DNA of 64,000 nt from an uncultured Saprospiraceae bacterium (lineage in GTDB: Bacteria; Bacteroidota; Bacteroidia; Chitinophagales; Saprospiraceae), in assembly GCA_938045585.1 (NCBI GenBank), contig CALIAU010000008.1:1-64000 (forward strand). The letters run 5' to 3'. Below, one piece after another: positions 27,967 to 37,304 of this stretch. Position 1 is the stretch's first letter. Every line of letters starts with the position of its first letter. Below the pieces are notes generated by a model. It had not been told where the DNA came from. It did not search any database and saw only the letters and a program-made list of their open reading frames with translations. A program made the translations under genes and the position numbers.

Positions 27967-28713
27967 ATGTTTCCCAAGCTCTCAGGATCATATGACAATT
28001 TTCAGCAACATTGGAAAGAAAACACGGAGGAAGCTATGCATAGAGATGCTGTCGAGAATGCACATACCCACATTCATCTGAAAATTGAAGCCATTGAAGG
28101 TTTAGAAAATACGTACCTAGCAAAACACTTTTCTGGAAGAAATAATGCACATTTTATCAAAGAACAAACACTACGTTTTATACGTTTGAGCAATAACGAA
28201 ACACAAATAGAAATTGATGGACATTTCTGTATTCCTATCACAATAACCAAAACTGGATTTAAAACCCTTGATCCGTTTTTAATACTAGATGGTGACACCC
28301 TACTTATAAGCGACATGGGTATACATCCAGCGAATACATTCTACAGCCTACAACGTTGTCGATATTTTGATGGATGGATTCAAGTCCCTATTCCAGAGCA
28401 AGAAGAGAGCTTTCATGAAATCAGAAATATACAAATACATGATCAAGGCGGATTGGCTGAAATTGTAATTGCAGGCAAGTCTTATACATCGGAATTGACA
28501 CAGCTTGTATTTGCCCATAAAATACATATCATGAAGCTAGCAATCTATGATATGCCCATGGATCAGGTCGGAATTAACAGCAGGGCAATAAGTTATACTT
28601 GGACAAACCCTGAATCAAAACGAATAGGCATTAATCTAAGGACAATCCTATCAGGTTGGACCCTCATGGAAGATGGATATATTAACTCTTCTAAACTTGC
28701 CCAAGAAAGTTGA
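27967..28713 (+). CDS. Unknown 248-residue protein, beta-rich
   Basis: No signal peptide or membrane helix. The sequence alternates short beta-like stretches (LRFIRLSNNETQIEIDGHF, FLILDGDTLLISDMGI) and may form a beta-barrel of the lipocalin or CpcT-like kind, but I do not recognise the family. Several His residues cluster near the N-terminus (ENAHTHIHLKIEAIEG). It sits 98 bp after the VOC gene and 38 bp before a flavin amine oxidase, so it belongs to the same operon. Confidence 0.55.
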   Translation: MFPKLSGSYDNFQQHWKENTEEAMHRDAVENAHTHIHLKIEAIEGLENTYLAKHFSGRNNAHFIKEQTLRFIRLSNNETQIEIDGHFCIPITITKTGFKTLDPFLILDGDTLLISDMGIHPANTFYSLQRCRYFDGWIQVPIPEQEESFHEIRNIQIHDQGGLAEIVIAGKSYTSELTQLVFAHKIHIMKLAIYDMPMDQVGINSRAISYTWTNPESKRIGINLRTILSGWTLMEDGYINSSKLAQES

Positions 28714-28750
28714 CATACAACAAAACAACGAATTCAAATAAAAGATAGAT

Positions 28751-30232
28751 ATGAAAACATCAAGAAGAAACTTTTTAGGAACACTGGCAGGTGCAGCCGT
28801 ACTCACTGGATGTGGAAAATCATCCATCAATAACAATACTTCTTCTTCTATAGAAACTGTAAACGACATGCACACAGACAAAGTCTTTGATGCTATCGTC
28901 GTAGGAGCAGGACTTTCTGGCCTAATGGCTGCCATGACCTTAGAAGAAAATGGCTTAGATGTTTTAGTGCTTGAAGGTAGAAATAGACTAGGTGGGCGTG
29001 TCTATACACTTATGGACGTACCAGGTAAACCAGAAGCTGCTGGAGAGTATATCGGTGCTAATTATGCACGCATGCGCAACACAATCCAAAAACTCGGATT
29101 GAAAATGTATAATCCGGAAACGAATGGAATTGATAGACCATGGATGTATAATATAATGGGCCAGAATATCGATGCTAGCTCTTGGAAGAGTCATGCATTA
29201 AATCCATTAGAAGGAGAAGATAGAGAACTACTTCCGCACAGATACCTCTCACGACTATCAAATAGAGACAATCCATTAAAAGACAAATCTCTAAGTGCTT
29301 GGCTAACACCAGAGATGCAAAAATATGATATACCACATGATCAATACCTGCGTAGTAAAGGTTTAAACGAAGATACAATTCGACTTATGAATGTCGTGAT
29401 ACATGCAGATGGTATGAGTAATACATCTGCACTGAATGAGTTAAGAAGATACCATGTTATGGATTTTAATTCGAAGCTTAGCTTTGAAGATGGCAAAAGC
29501 TGGAAAATGGTAGAAGGTGGTAATTCCTTATTACCACAGGCAATGGCCGAAAGTTTAAACCACGCACCTATTCTAAATAAAACGGTAATCTCCTTTAAGG
29601 AAGAAAACGATATAGTTGAAATTCAGTGTGCAGATAATACGCGCTACAGGGCTCGCCAAGTCGTTTGTAGTATACCTATATCAGTTCTGAGGAATATCAC
29701 TTTTGAACCACAGATACAAGGAATCACTAAAGAGGCAATTGATCAAATAGACTACGGCCTGTCTATTCAAGCGCACTTTTTAGTCAAAGAAGCATTCTGG
29801 GAGGAGGATGGATTAGATGAGAATATGTGGACAGATGGTCCTCTTGAACGCTTTGCAATTCGAACAAAGAAAAACCCCGAAGATCAGGATGCAGCGATTG
29901 TGTTTATTAATGGGCCAGAATCATTAAAATTTCGCTTGATGACAGATGATCAGGTGTTTGACTATGTAGAACGTGAACTTGCAATTCTTAGACCAGCTTC
30001 TAAGGGTAAACTAGAAAGATTGATTATTCAATCGTGTGAGCGCGATATACATGGTGCAGGTGATTGGGTGTTTTGGCAGCCAGGCCAGGTGACAAAATTT
30101 GGAAATCATATGCGCAAGCCACATGGTCGTATTCATTTTTGTGGAGAACACACCGCCATAATGGAACGTGGAATGGAGGGTGCATTTGAATCAGGTGAAC
30201 GCGCAGCAACAGATATAATACTTAATAGTTAA
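28751..30232 (+). CDS. Exported flavin monoamine-oxidase-family protein (Tat lipoprotein)
   Basis: The 493-residue protein has a Tat-like leader (KTSRRNFLGTLAGAAVLTGC) ending in a lipobox Cys, so it is probably exported folded and lipid-anchored. The FAD-binding motif is IVVGAGLSGLMAAMTLEENGLDVLVLEGRNRLGGRVYT. The C-terminal amine-oxidase signature is GRIHFCGEHTAIMERGMEGAFESGERAA. Such enzymes oxidise C-N or C-C bonds and pass electrons to O2 or another acceptor. A lipoprotein cytochrome c is encoded in the same operon and is a plausible acceptor (inference). A related protein is at 54171. The substrate is unknown. Confidence 0.88.
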   Translation: MKTSRRNFLGTLAGAAVLTGCGKSSINNNTSSSIETVNDMHTDKVFDAIVVGAGLSGLMAAMTLEENGLDVLVLEGRNRLGGRVYTLMDVPGKPEAAGEYIGANYARMRNTIQKLGLKMYNPETNGIDRPWMYNIMGQNIDASSWKSHALNPLEGEDRELLPHRYLSRLSNRDNPLKDKSLSAWLTPEMQKYDIPHDQYLRSKGLNEDTIRLMNVVIHADGMSNTSALNELRRYHVMDFNSKLSFEDGKSWKMVEGGNSLLPQAMAESLNHAPILNKTVISFKEENDIVEIQCADNTRYRARQVVCSIPISVLRNITFEPQIQGITKEAIDQIDYGLSIQAHFLVKEAFWEEDGLDENMWTDGPLERFAIRTKKNPEDQDAAIVFINGPESLKFRLMTDDQVFDYVERELAILRPASKGKLERLIIQSCERDIHGAGDWVFWQPGQVTKFGNHMRKPHGRIHFCGEHTAIMERGMEGAFESGERAATDIILNS

Positions 30233-30235
30233 ATC

Positions 30236-31216
30236 ATGAGAGATATATTTATAATCGGTCTTATTCATTTGATTTGTGTTGGCAGTCTTATTTCACAAAA
30301 ACTGGACCCCTATGCGAGAGACCTAGTACAGATTATAGAATTCTATACGGGTGTGTTCGACAATGATTCTCAAATTTGGTTTGAGAATAGACGAGGTTAC
30401 CCAGGCACAGAGGAAGATAAACACCAACGCTTGCATGCAATTCATACACGTATTCATATACCTTCTATTGGTGACAATGTCTTCTATGTAGAAGAATACA
30501 TAGATAACGATCCTGAAAATATTATTAGACAACGGATCGTAAATTTTAAATCTGATATAGAAGCGGGAGGTATTGTCATGCAAGTTTATTTTCTTAAAAA
30601 CCCAAAAGAACTTAGACATGCTTATTTAGATATTGCTAAGTTAGAAGCACTTAGCCTAGATGATATGTTTGGCTTAGATGGTTGCGATGTTATTTTCAAA
30701 AGAGAAGGCGATCAATTTTTTGGCCAGATGGGAAGTAAAACATGTCAATTCGGCAAAGAGGATAAGAAACGTTACTCTGTACATAACATCCATCTGTCTG
30801 CAAGCAAATACTGGAGAACTGATCAAACATACTTAGTAGCAACAGACCAAATATATTCTGGACACAAAAATAGTGAACCGCACAAAATGCGTAAGGCAAA
30901 TTTTTACAACTGTGATATCAGCTTTACTGAAAAAGGATACTACGATCCAAGTGGCAATGATAAAAAGTATTCAGATCTGAATGTCCATACACAAGGAGGT
31001 TCTGTAACTGTGCATAATCCAATCCAGGATAAAATGTATACACTTCAACTACGGGAGAAAGAATACCCATATTATGCTACTGGTTCAGATTTCTTTATGA
31101 TGCGCTTTATTGAAAAAGATGCAAAACGATCAGAGGTGATTATTACCGCTGAGCCAGGAGTAGAAAAGATATCTTTTTCACTAGGCTGGTCTTCCGCAGC
31201 CTGTTACAAACAATAA
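30236..31216 (+). CDS. Exported CpcT/CpeT-like protein
   Basis: A 326-residue protein with a signal peptide (MRDIFIIGLIHLICVGSLIS). The mature part resembles the CpcT/CpeT family of cyanobacterial phycobilin-attachment proteins: IIEFYTGVFDNDSQIWFENRRG at the start, YVEEYIDNDPENIIRQRIVNF in the middle, then LDGCDVIFKREGDQFFGQMGSKTCQF, where the G-C and G-S-K-T-C spacing matches the family by eye. CpcT/CpeT members have a beta-barrel that binds linear tetrapyrroles. An exported homologue next to an exported flavoenzyme in a non-photosynthetic bacterium suggests a bilin-like ligand. Recognition is from memory of the family pattern, so moderate. It starts 4 bp after the flavoprotein stop. Confidence 0.55.
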   Translation: MRDIFIIGLIHLICVGSLISQKLDPYARDLVQIIEFYTGVFDNDSQIWFENRRGYPGTEEDKHQRLHAIHTRIHIPSIGDNVFYVEEYIDNDPENIIRQRIVNFKSDIEAGGIVMQVYFLKNPKELRHAYLDIAKLEALSLDDMFGLDGCDVIFKREGDQFFGQMGSKTCQFGKEDKKRYSVHNIHLSASKYWRTDQTYLVATDQIYSGHKNSEPHKMRKANFYNCDISFTEKGYYDPSGNDKKYSDLNVHTQGGSVTVHNPIQDKMYTLQLREKEYPYYATGSDFFMMRFIEKDAKRSEVIITAEPGVEKISFSLGWSSAACYKQ

Positions 31217-31236
31217 AAATAGAAAAGGAATATATT

Positions 31237-31692
31237 ATGAAGAAGCAAGTTTTAGTGCTTATAGGAATTCTAATAATCATCGCCTGCGGTCAAGAACAAG
31301 CTAAGAAGAAAGTTCCAGCTCCAAAGAGTGCAAAGGTAGAAACTGCAACTAGTGAAGTTCCAAGACCAAAGAAAAAACAAAAAATAATCAATAAGAAAGG
31401 TTCAAAGCTATTTATACTTTGTTCTGCCTGTCATAGTCTTAAAGAAAATGAAGTAAACAAAGTTGGACCAAATTTATATGGCTTTATGGGCAAAAAAGCA
31501 GGTATAAAAGATGATTTCAAATATTCAGAAGCACTTCTTTCTTCTGGAATCGTATGGGACGAAGAGTCTTTACGGAAATGGATAGAAAATCCAGCTAAAT
31601 ACATTCCTGGTACCTCCATGGCATTTATTGGCATAAAGGAAAAAGATAGACAGGATGCTCTCATTGCATATTTAATCGATCAAACTCAATAA
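31237..31692 (+). CDS. Lipoprotein c-type cytochrome
   Basis: A 151-residue single-heme cytochrome. The leader ends in a lipobox (IIIAC17G), followed by a charged linker rich in Lys and Pro (18-50). The heme motif is C62-S-A-C65-H66, and PGTSMAF supplies the axial Met. KVGPNLYGFMGKKAG is typical of class I small cytochromes. It should sit on the periplasmic face and shuttle electrons, probably from the flavin amine oxidase in the same operon to a terminal oxidase (inference). Confidence 0.92.
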   Translation: MKKQVLVLIGILIIIACGQEQAKKKVPAPKSAKVETATSEVPRPKKKQKIINKKGSKLFILCSACHSLKENEVNKVGPNLYGFMGKKAGIKDDFKYSEALLSSGIVWDEESLRKWIENPAKYIPGTSMAFIGIKEKDRQDALIAYLIDQTQ

Positions 31693-31702
31693 AAATCTAA
31701 TA

Positions 31703-32161
31703 ATGGAAATAGGAACTAAAGCCCCAGAATTCAAACTCGTCACTACTGAACTAAAAACAATTACAAACAAAGACTACGTAGGAAAAAATATGGTTTTATT
31801 ATTCTTCCCTTTGGCCTTTACAAGCGTCTGTACTACAGAAATGTGCACAGCGAATGATGATATGCAGGTGTATAAAGAACTTGATGCTGACATTGTGGGT
31901 ATCTCCGTAGACTCTCCTTTCGTTTTAAAAAAATTTGGTGAAGAAAACAAGATTGCCTTTACCCTAGCATCCGATTTTGACAGATCTGCTAGTAAGGCCT
32001 TTGATACTTTATTTGAGGATAATTTTTTAGGTCTGACGGGATTCTCTAATCGCTCTGCCTATATCATAGATAGAGAAGGAATAATTCGATATGCAGAAAC
32101 TACAGATGGCCAAAGTCTTCCTGACTTTGATAAAATCAAATCAACTCTGCAAAGCTTGTAA
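31703..32161 (+). CDS. Peroxiredoxin (AhpC/TSA, AhpE-like)
   Basis: A 152-residue thiol peroxidase. The peroxidatic Cys43 lies in FPLAFTSVCTTEMC, with Cys48 as a possible resolving residue, and the fold continues with VGISVDSPFVLKKFGEEN and GFSNRSAYIIDREGIIRYAE. It reduces H2O2 or organic peroxides in the cytoplasm using a thiol donor. It closes the operon with the flavin oxidase and cytochrome, 10 bp after the latter, and could remove peroxide formed by the oxidase chemistry (inference). Confidence 0.92.
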   Translation: MEIGTKAPEFKLVTTELKTITNKDYVGKNMVLLFFPLAFTSVCTTEMCTANDDMQVYKELDADIVGISVDSPFVLKKFGEENKIAFTLASDFDRSASKAFDTLFEDNFLGLTGFSNRSAYIIDREGIIRYAETTDGQSLPDFDKIKSTLQSL

Positions 32162-32365
32162 TCATCTAAATCAATATACTTTTGATATACTATCAAGCAA
32201 TTGAATTAATGCATGTCTGGCAACATGTATGTGCTTGCCTGTCTGACTAAATACCAAATTCTACTTGATGTTATAGTGCGATGGTACTATTTGTTGATTT
32301 ATTAATTTGTATTTAAGTCAGCTAATTGTTTTACACCAATCTACTCATTCTGCATAATCTAATAA

Positions 32366-33829
32366 TCAATACGGTCGCGCTAGATATTTACCCTTGGATT
32401 CGCCTAATACCGAGCCATTTTCAAAAACCAGATTTCCTCTTAAAAAGGTTGCCTTCACTTTTCCTGCCAACTCCATTCCCTCAAAGGGTGTATATCCCTG
32501 TGCCGACTCAGACTCTGCAGCGCGCACAACGAAACTAGCATTCGGATCATATAAAACCACATCTGCGTCCTTCCCTACAGCAATATCTCCCTTACTCCTG
32601 AGACCAAATCGCTGTGCTGGGTTTTGACTGGTCAATTGTGCTATATGTTGCAGACTCATTCCGCGTTTAGTCCCTTCTGTGTGTAATCCTGACAACAAAT
32701 ACTCAGTGCCTCCAAAACCAGACTTTGCCAGAAAGATATTATCTGGGTGAGTATTATCTAATTTGAATTCTGCTGAGCAGCAGGCATGATCGCTTACTAC
32801 CCAGTCTAATTTCCCTTCTAACAATTTCTCCCAAAGATATTCAACATTTGCTCTATCACGGATCGGAGGATTCACCTTAGCATGTCCCGCCGCAGGAGAA
32901 TCTACATCGAGCAATAAGTGCCCCACTGTAACTTCCCTTTTAAAATTGATATGAGGAAAACATTCTTGCATCATAAGTGCAGCATCAACTGCTTTTTTTG
33001 AGGTAAGATGCAAGAGGTTAATATTTTTACAAGCTGTTTCGTGCGCTAGATAACTAGCAATGAAAATAGCGAGTCCCTCAGAGTGTGGTGGTCTGGATGC
33101 ACTATAGGCACGCAAGCCAGACAGACTACCATCTCTTTCCACTATTTCTGTATACGCTTTCATTATTTCTGCTGTTTCACAATGCAAACTCAAACTAATC
33201 TCATCTTGTAAATCAGGATTATTCTGAATTGCTTTTTGCACACTGCGCATTATAAATTCGAAATGAGCAATATCATAGCTCTCCCCTTCTGGTGTCATCA
33301 GGAATTCATTCTGACTTCCCTTAGATGACTTGCCATGCAAGCCGTGACTCCCATAAAACATAAATATTTTAAATGAAGTAACTCCAAATTTCTCTATTAG
33401 CATCTCGATCTCATCTCGATGTTCGTAACGGATAGGTGCCAAGTGATAGGTATAATCTACATGAAACTTATCCTTTGAAATTTCCAATACTTCTGGATAG
33501 AAATCGGCGTAGGGTCCTGTCTTATTTAAGTAGTAATGCCCTGTTCGCATATAGTTCATAGAGGAAGTAACACCTCCCATAGCTGCAGCTTTACTTTCTG
33601 TTATGGCATCTTCAGAAAGGTGTGAGTAAATACCTGTATGCATATGTGCATCCACTAAACCAGGAAAGGCTAACAGCCCTTTAGCATCATACACTTCTTT
33701 TGCAAGAGTAGGATCTATATTAGGAGCAAGTTGTACTATCTTTTCATCTTTTATTCCTATGTCCAAATCTCTCGTTCCACTAAAATTGGGACTTACTACT
33801 TTAGCATTTTTAATTATTTTATCCATCAT
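32366..33829 (-). CDS. Dihydropyrimidinase/hydantoinase-type cyclic amidase
   Basis: A 487-residue amidohydrolase. Metal ligands visible: H62 and H64 in VDAHMHTG, a Lys in TSFKIFMFYGS that would be carbamylated (about 155), His in SLHCETAE, His in LLHLTSKKA and Asp in VSDHACC. The layout matches dihydropyrimidinases, D-hydantoinases and cyclic imide hydrolases, which open five- or six-membered imide rings. The family cannot be resolved further by eye; allantoinase is less likely. It is the last gene of a seven-gene operon with aconitase-like subunits and a CoA-transferase, which fits opening of a maleimide- or succinimide-type ring to feed acid intermediates (inference). Confidence 0.88.
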   Translation of the reverse strand: MMDKIIKNAKVVSPNFSGTRDLDIGIKDEKIVQLAPNIDPTLAKEVYDAKGLLAFPGLVDAHMHTGIYSHLSEDAITESKAAAMGGVTSSMNYMRTGHYYLNKTGPYADFYPEVLEISKDKFHVDYTYHLAPIRYEHRDEIEMLIEKFGVTSFKIFMFYGSHGLHGKSSKGSQNEFLMTPEGESYDIAHFEFIMRSVQKAIQNNPDLQDEISLSLHCETAEIMKAYTEIVERDGSLSGLRAYSASRPPHSEGLAIFIASYLAHETACKNINLLHLTSKKAVDAALMMQECFPHINFKREVTVGHLLLDVDSPAAGHAKVNPPIRDRANVEYLWEKLLEGKLDWVVSDHACCSAEFKLDNTHPDNIFLAKSGFGGTEYLLSGLHTEGTKRGMSLQHIAQLTSQNPAQRFGLRSKGDIAVGKDADVVLYDPNASFVVRAAESESAQGYTPFEGMELAGKVKATFLRGNLVFENGSVLGESKGKYLARPY

Positions 33830-33843
33830 TGGAATTCAAAATT

Positions 33844-35022
33844 TTATCGTGTTTTAATAATTTCTTTTTTATTGAGACTTTCTATATCAACGTTGCTCAT
33901 TTCTATAGATTTGAGAATATCTTCGGTCGCATTACCTATCTCAGGTGGATCATTTTGCTTCTCTACACGTGTACCTTTGTATTCAAGCGGAAATTTAGGA
34001 AGCATTACCATCTCTCCATTTTTCATTTTAATTGGCATAAGACTATTTCCTTCATTTAACTGAGGATCATTATATAGATCTTTTGGCTGAGTTATGGGAG
34101 CGAAGGGAATGTTATTTTCACTACAAAGCGAAATGATCTCTTCTTTGCTTTTTTCTGCGATACGAGCGTTTAAGGCTGGTATAAACCATTCTCGTTCATC
34201 AATCCTACCATTGTTTGTAGCCAAGCGTGCATCGTGTATCCAATCTTCCCATGCAAATGCTTTGCAGAATCGTTGCCAATGTTTTTCACTTATAATACCT
34301 ATGAAAAGTCTATCCGCATCTTTCGTTTCAAATATCTTGTAGATGGACCAAGCACTTATCCGTTCTGGCATAGGAGGAATATCATAATCTACCTGAGATT
34401 GATATGCCATATGCTGTCCCACCAGAAAGGTACATGTTTCATAGAGGGCAGATTTCACAAAACCACCCAGCCCTGTCTTCTCTCGTTCATACAGTGCTTG
34501 CAATACACCGATGTAGCCAAACATTCCCCCAGTTATATCAACTACAGAAGTACCTGCTCGTAAGGGATCACCTGACCTACCAGTCATAAAAGCGAGACCA
34601 CCCATCATTTGGACAACTTCATCCATCGCATGTCTTTTCTCATAGGGCCCCGTTAAAAATCCTTTTAAAGAACAGTAAATCAATTTAGGATTTATGTCCT
34701 TTAATTTTTCATAACTAAAGCCAAGACGATCCATAGTGCCAGGACCAAAATTTTCAATAAGAACATCCGTTGTCTTAATCAGCTTATATATAATTGCTTT
34801 GCCCTCTTCTGTCTTCAAATCAATTGCTAGACTCTTCTTATTTCTATTGTAAAACCAGAAATAACCTGTACCGAAGCCTTTAAGATAGCGCGTCGAATTT
34901 CCTTTTGGTGGTTCTACAAGGATAACTTCTGCTCCATTATCAGCCATCATCATACCTGCACATGGACCCATCACTGCATGTGTGAACTCTAATACTTTTA
35001 TGCCTTCTAAGGGTATACTCAT
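33844..35022 (-). CDS. Class III (CaiB/BaiF) acyl-CoA transferase
   Basis: A 392-residue member of the formyl-CoA/carnitine-CoA transferase family. It has LEGIKVLEFTHAVMGPCAGMMMADNGAEVILVEPP at the start, ENFGPGTMDRLGFSYEKL, and the catalytic Asp134 in RHAMDEVVQMMGG. The C-terminal domain follows with the usual NNIPFAPI. These enzymes move CoA between carboxylic acids through an aspartyl thioester intermediate. Within an operon holding a lyase of the HMG-CoA type, it probably makes the CoA ester that is then cleaved (inference). Confidence 0.92.
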   Translation of the reverse strand: MSIPLEGIKVLEFTHAVMGPCAGMMMADNGAEVILVEPPKGNSTRYLKGFGTGYFWFYNRNKKSLAIDLKTEEGKAIIYKLIKTTDVLIENFGPGTMDRLGFSYEKLKDINPKLIYCSLKGFLTGPYEKRHAMDEVVQMMGGLAFMTGRSGDPLRAGTSVVDITGGMFGYIGVLQALYEREKTGLGGFVKSALYETCTFLVGQHMAYQSQVDYDIPPMPERISAWSIYKIFETKDADRLFIGIISEKHWQRFCKAFAWEDWIHDARLATNNGRIDEREWFIPALNARIAEKSKEEIISLCSENNIPFAPITQPKDLYNDPQLNEGNSLMPIKMKNGEMVMLPKFPLEYKGTRVEKQNDPPEIGNATEDILKSIEMSNVDIESLNKKEIIKTR

Positions 35023-35023
35023 A

Positions 35024-35584
35024 CTATTCTGGATTCAATGATTCTAATATTGCTCTAGGTACATCTTCTACCTCGGTTGCTAATGTTTGATTAAATCGAT
35101 TCAGAAATGCATATAAGCTTAACAAGGAGACTAATTCAATTATTTCTGCATCATTTAAATGTTCTTTTAAGCGAATGATATCTGCATCTGTGACCGCATT
35201 AGGTTGCATTCCTGATCGTGCTGCAACATGCAACATCGCTTTTTCTTTTTCACTAAACACATCACTATTCTTATAATCCCATACTGCTTCAATTTTTTCT
35301 TTGGGCACTTCAAATTTATCCGCTGAAAATGCTGTATGTGACATACAATAGGTACAGCCTGTAGCCATACTTGTAACCAGCCCCATGAGTCGTTTCATTC
35401 CAGGATCTAGAGTTCCAGAATAAAGAATGCTTTGCGTCAAGCCTGCGAAAGCCTGCGCTATCTCTGGAGTATGTGCCATCAGCAAGCCATCATTTAACAT
35501 AAATCCCATCTTAGATTCTACGCCCTTAAGCAAAGCATACAAAGGATGGTTCTTATCAAGTTCTATGGATGGAATACGTTGCAT
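35024..35584 (-). CDS. Carboxymuconolactone decarboxylase-family (AhpD-like) protein
   Basis: A 186-residue helical protein with the redox motif GC77TYC80MSH83 and preceding helix LDPGMKRLMGLVTSMA. It is of the same superfamily as the protein at 6913. Its start overlaps the stop of the upstream small dehydratase subunit as TAATG, so it is co-translated within the operon. Either peroxidase-type thiol chemistry or a decarboxylase/isomerase role on a lactone is possible; the CxxC motif favours the first. Confidence 0.8.
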   Translation of the reverse strand: MQRIPSIELDKNHPLYALLKGVESKMGFMLNDGLLMAHTPEIAQAFAGLTQSILYSGTLDPGMKRLMGLVTSMATGCTYCMSHTAFSADKFEVPKEKIEAVWDYKNSDVFSEKEKAMLHVAARSGMQPNAVTDADIIRLKEHLNDAEIIELVSLLSLYAFLNRFNQTLATEVEDVPRAILESLNPE

Positions 35585-36078
35585 TATATGTTATAATCTC
35601 TGTGTTTCTTAAGGTAATTCACCAATCCTCCCTCTTGTAATATATCTATCATGACCTGAGGCATTTTAACAGCATCGTAGGTTTTATCAAGCAGCTTATC
35701 ATAGACTTTTCCCTCCAGCACATGGGCTTCAATTCTACTGTTCTCTGAAATTGTATGTGGTCCAATTTCAATAATTGCTAAGCCGATATTAATTGCATTC
35801 CTATAAAATATTCGTGCAAAATCTTCTGCTATAACCAATGCTATCCCCGCTTGCTTTAAAGCCAAAGGTGCTTGTTCTCTGGATGAGCCACAGCCAAAAT
35901 TTTTACCTGCTATTAATATATCTCCCTCTTTCACTTTATCTTTAAAAGAAGGATCTAAATCTTCTAAGACATGATCAGCCAACGTGCTCAAATCTAAGGT
36001 TTTAGTATACTTTCCAGGAATAATCCTATCTGTATCTATATTATCTCCATACACATGAATATCTCCTTTACATATCAT
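35584..36078 (-). CDS. Aconitase-superfamily hydratase, small (LeuD-like) subunit, first pair
   Basis: A 164-residue swivel-domain subunit. GDIHVYGDNIDTDRIIPGKY opens the family pattern, GKNFGCGSSREQAPLALKQAG is the signature loop, and IFYRNAINIGLAI completes it. It assembles with the large subunit encoded immediately upstream (4-bp overlap, ATGA). The superfamily includes isopropylmalate isomerase, homoaconitase, dimethylmaleate hydratase and citraconate/maleate hydratases. No leuA or leuB lies nearby, so leucine synthesis is unlikely. Confidence 0.9.
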   Translation of the reverse strand: MICKGDIHVYGDNIDTDRIIPGKYTKTLDLSTLADHVLEDLDPSFKDKVKEGDILIAGKNFGCGSSREQAPLALKQAGIALVIAEDFARIFYRNAINIGLAIIEIGPHTISENSRIEAHVLEGKVYDKLLDKTYDAVKMPQVMIDILQEGGLVNYLKKHRDYNI

Positions 36079-37304
36079 AGCCTCACATTTACAGGATTAG
36101 TTATTTTTCCTTCTAAGGCACTCGCTGCAACAGTTGCAGGAGCAGCTAAGTAAATATTGGAATTTGGATTTCCCATCCTTCCTTTAAAATTTCTATTTGC
36201 TGCGGAGATAACTGTTTCATTATTTCCGGGAACACCTTGATGTGTACCTACGCAGGGACCACATCCAGGTGTAATAATGGAAGCACCTGCCTCTATTAAA
36301 ATTTGCAGAGTCCCTTCGTTCATAGCATCTAGCAAAACACTTTTACTTGCAGGTCCAATTAAGAATCGCACACCCTCCTTAATACGTTTTCCTTTTAAGA
36401 TTTGAGCAGCACTGCGCAAATCTTCCAACCTACCATTACAGCAGGTTCCAATAAATGCATAGTCAATCGGCAGACCTTCCACTATTGAAATGTTTTGGAC
36501 ATTATCAGGAGAAGAAGGAATAGATATTTGTGCTTCTAAGTCAGCCACGTAAAATTCTAAGACACGCAGATAATTAGCATCTGCATCCGGATAAATCGGA
36601 TCAAAATCATATTCAAGTTCCAATCCTTTAGGGTTTACAATTCCAGTTTTACCCCCCATTTCTGCAACCATATTTGCAATCGTCATGCGACTGGCTAAGC
36701 TCATACCTTCAAAGGCTTCTCCTTCAAATTCAATAGCTTGGTAAGTTGCTCCAGAAATAGTAATCTGCCCTACTAAGAAAAGAATTAGATCCTTCGCGCT
36801 TACTCCTGCTTGCAACTTACCATGACAAATAATCTTAATGGTCTCTGGTACCTTCATCCAAATCTTTCCAGTCATTAATGTTGCCGCAAGATCTGTCGAA
36901 CCAACGCCGCATGCAAAAGCATTTAATGCACCATAGGTGGAAGTATGTGAATCCGCTCCTATAAATATATCCCCGGGTTTCACGTATTGATGTTCAACCA
37001 TTACCTGATGACAAATACCCTCTCCTATTTCAAACAGACGCATACCTTGTTCCTTTGCAAAGACTCTCAGCATGCTGTGCAGGTTTGCAATACGTTCATT
37101 AGGTGGTGGTACTGCATGATCCAAAATCAATGCACACTTGCTAGGGTCAAACACCCTGCTCCCGCCCATTTCTGCGAAGGCTTTTAATGCCAGTGGACCC
37201 GTTGTATCAGTAGCCATAACGCCATCTACTGGTGTTACTACTAGATCACCTGCTTGCACCCTCCTTCCCACATGTGCTGAAATAATTTTTTCTGATATTG
37301 TCAT
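36075..37304 (-). CDS. Aconitase-superfamily hydratase, large (LeuC-like) subunit, first pair
   Basis: A 409-residue [4Fe-4S] subunit of the short LeuC/homoaconitase/DmdA type. Visible motifs are LILDHAVPPPN, EIGEGICHQVMVE, GADSHTSTYGALNAFACGVGSTD, FIGTCCNGRLEDL and TPGCGPCVGTHQG. The Cys in GTCC and the two in GCGPC are the cluster ligands. The reaction is probably reversible addition of water to an unsaturated dicarboxylate such as an alkylmaleate; the substrate is inferred from context only. It overlaps the HMG-CoA-lyase-like gene by 4 bp. Confidence 0.9.
   Translation of the reverse strand: MTISEKIISAHVGRRVQAGDLVVTPVDGVMATDTTGPLALKAFAEMGGSRVFDPSKCALILDHAVPPPNERIANLHSMLRVFAKEQGMRLFEIGEGICHQVMVEHQYVKPGDIFIGADSHTSTYGALNAFACGVGSTDLAATLMTGKIWMKVPETIKIICHGKLQAGVSAKDLILFLVGQITISGATYQAIEFEGEAFEGMSLASRMTIANMVAEMGGKTGIVNPKGLELEYDFDPIYPDADANYLRVLEFYVADLEAQISIPSSPDNVQNISIVEGLPIDYAFIGTCCNGRLEDLRSAAQILKGKRIKEGVRFLIGPASKSVLLDAMNEGTLQILIEAGASIITPGCGPCVGTHQGVPGNNETVISAANRNFKGRMGNPNSNIYLAAPATVAASALEGKITNPVNVRL

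Noticed and set aside
35584-37304. Annotation as leuCD of leucine biosynthesis
   Set aside because: No leuA, leuB or ilv genes nearby, and the operon holds a CoA-transferase, a lyase and a cyclic amidase. The aconitase superfamily has several other substrates.
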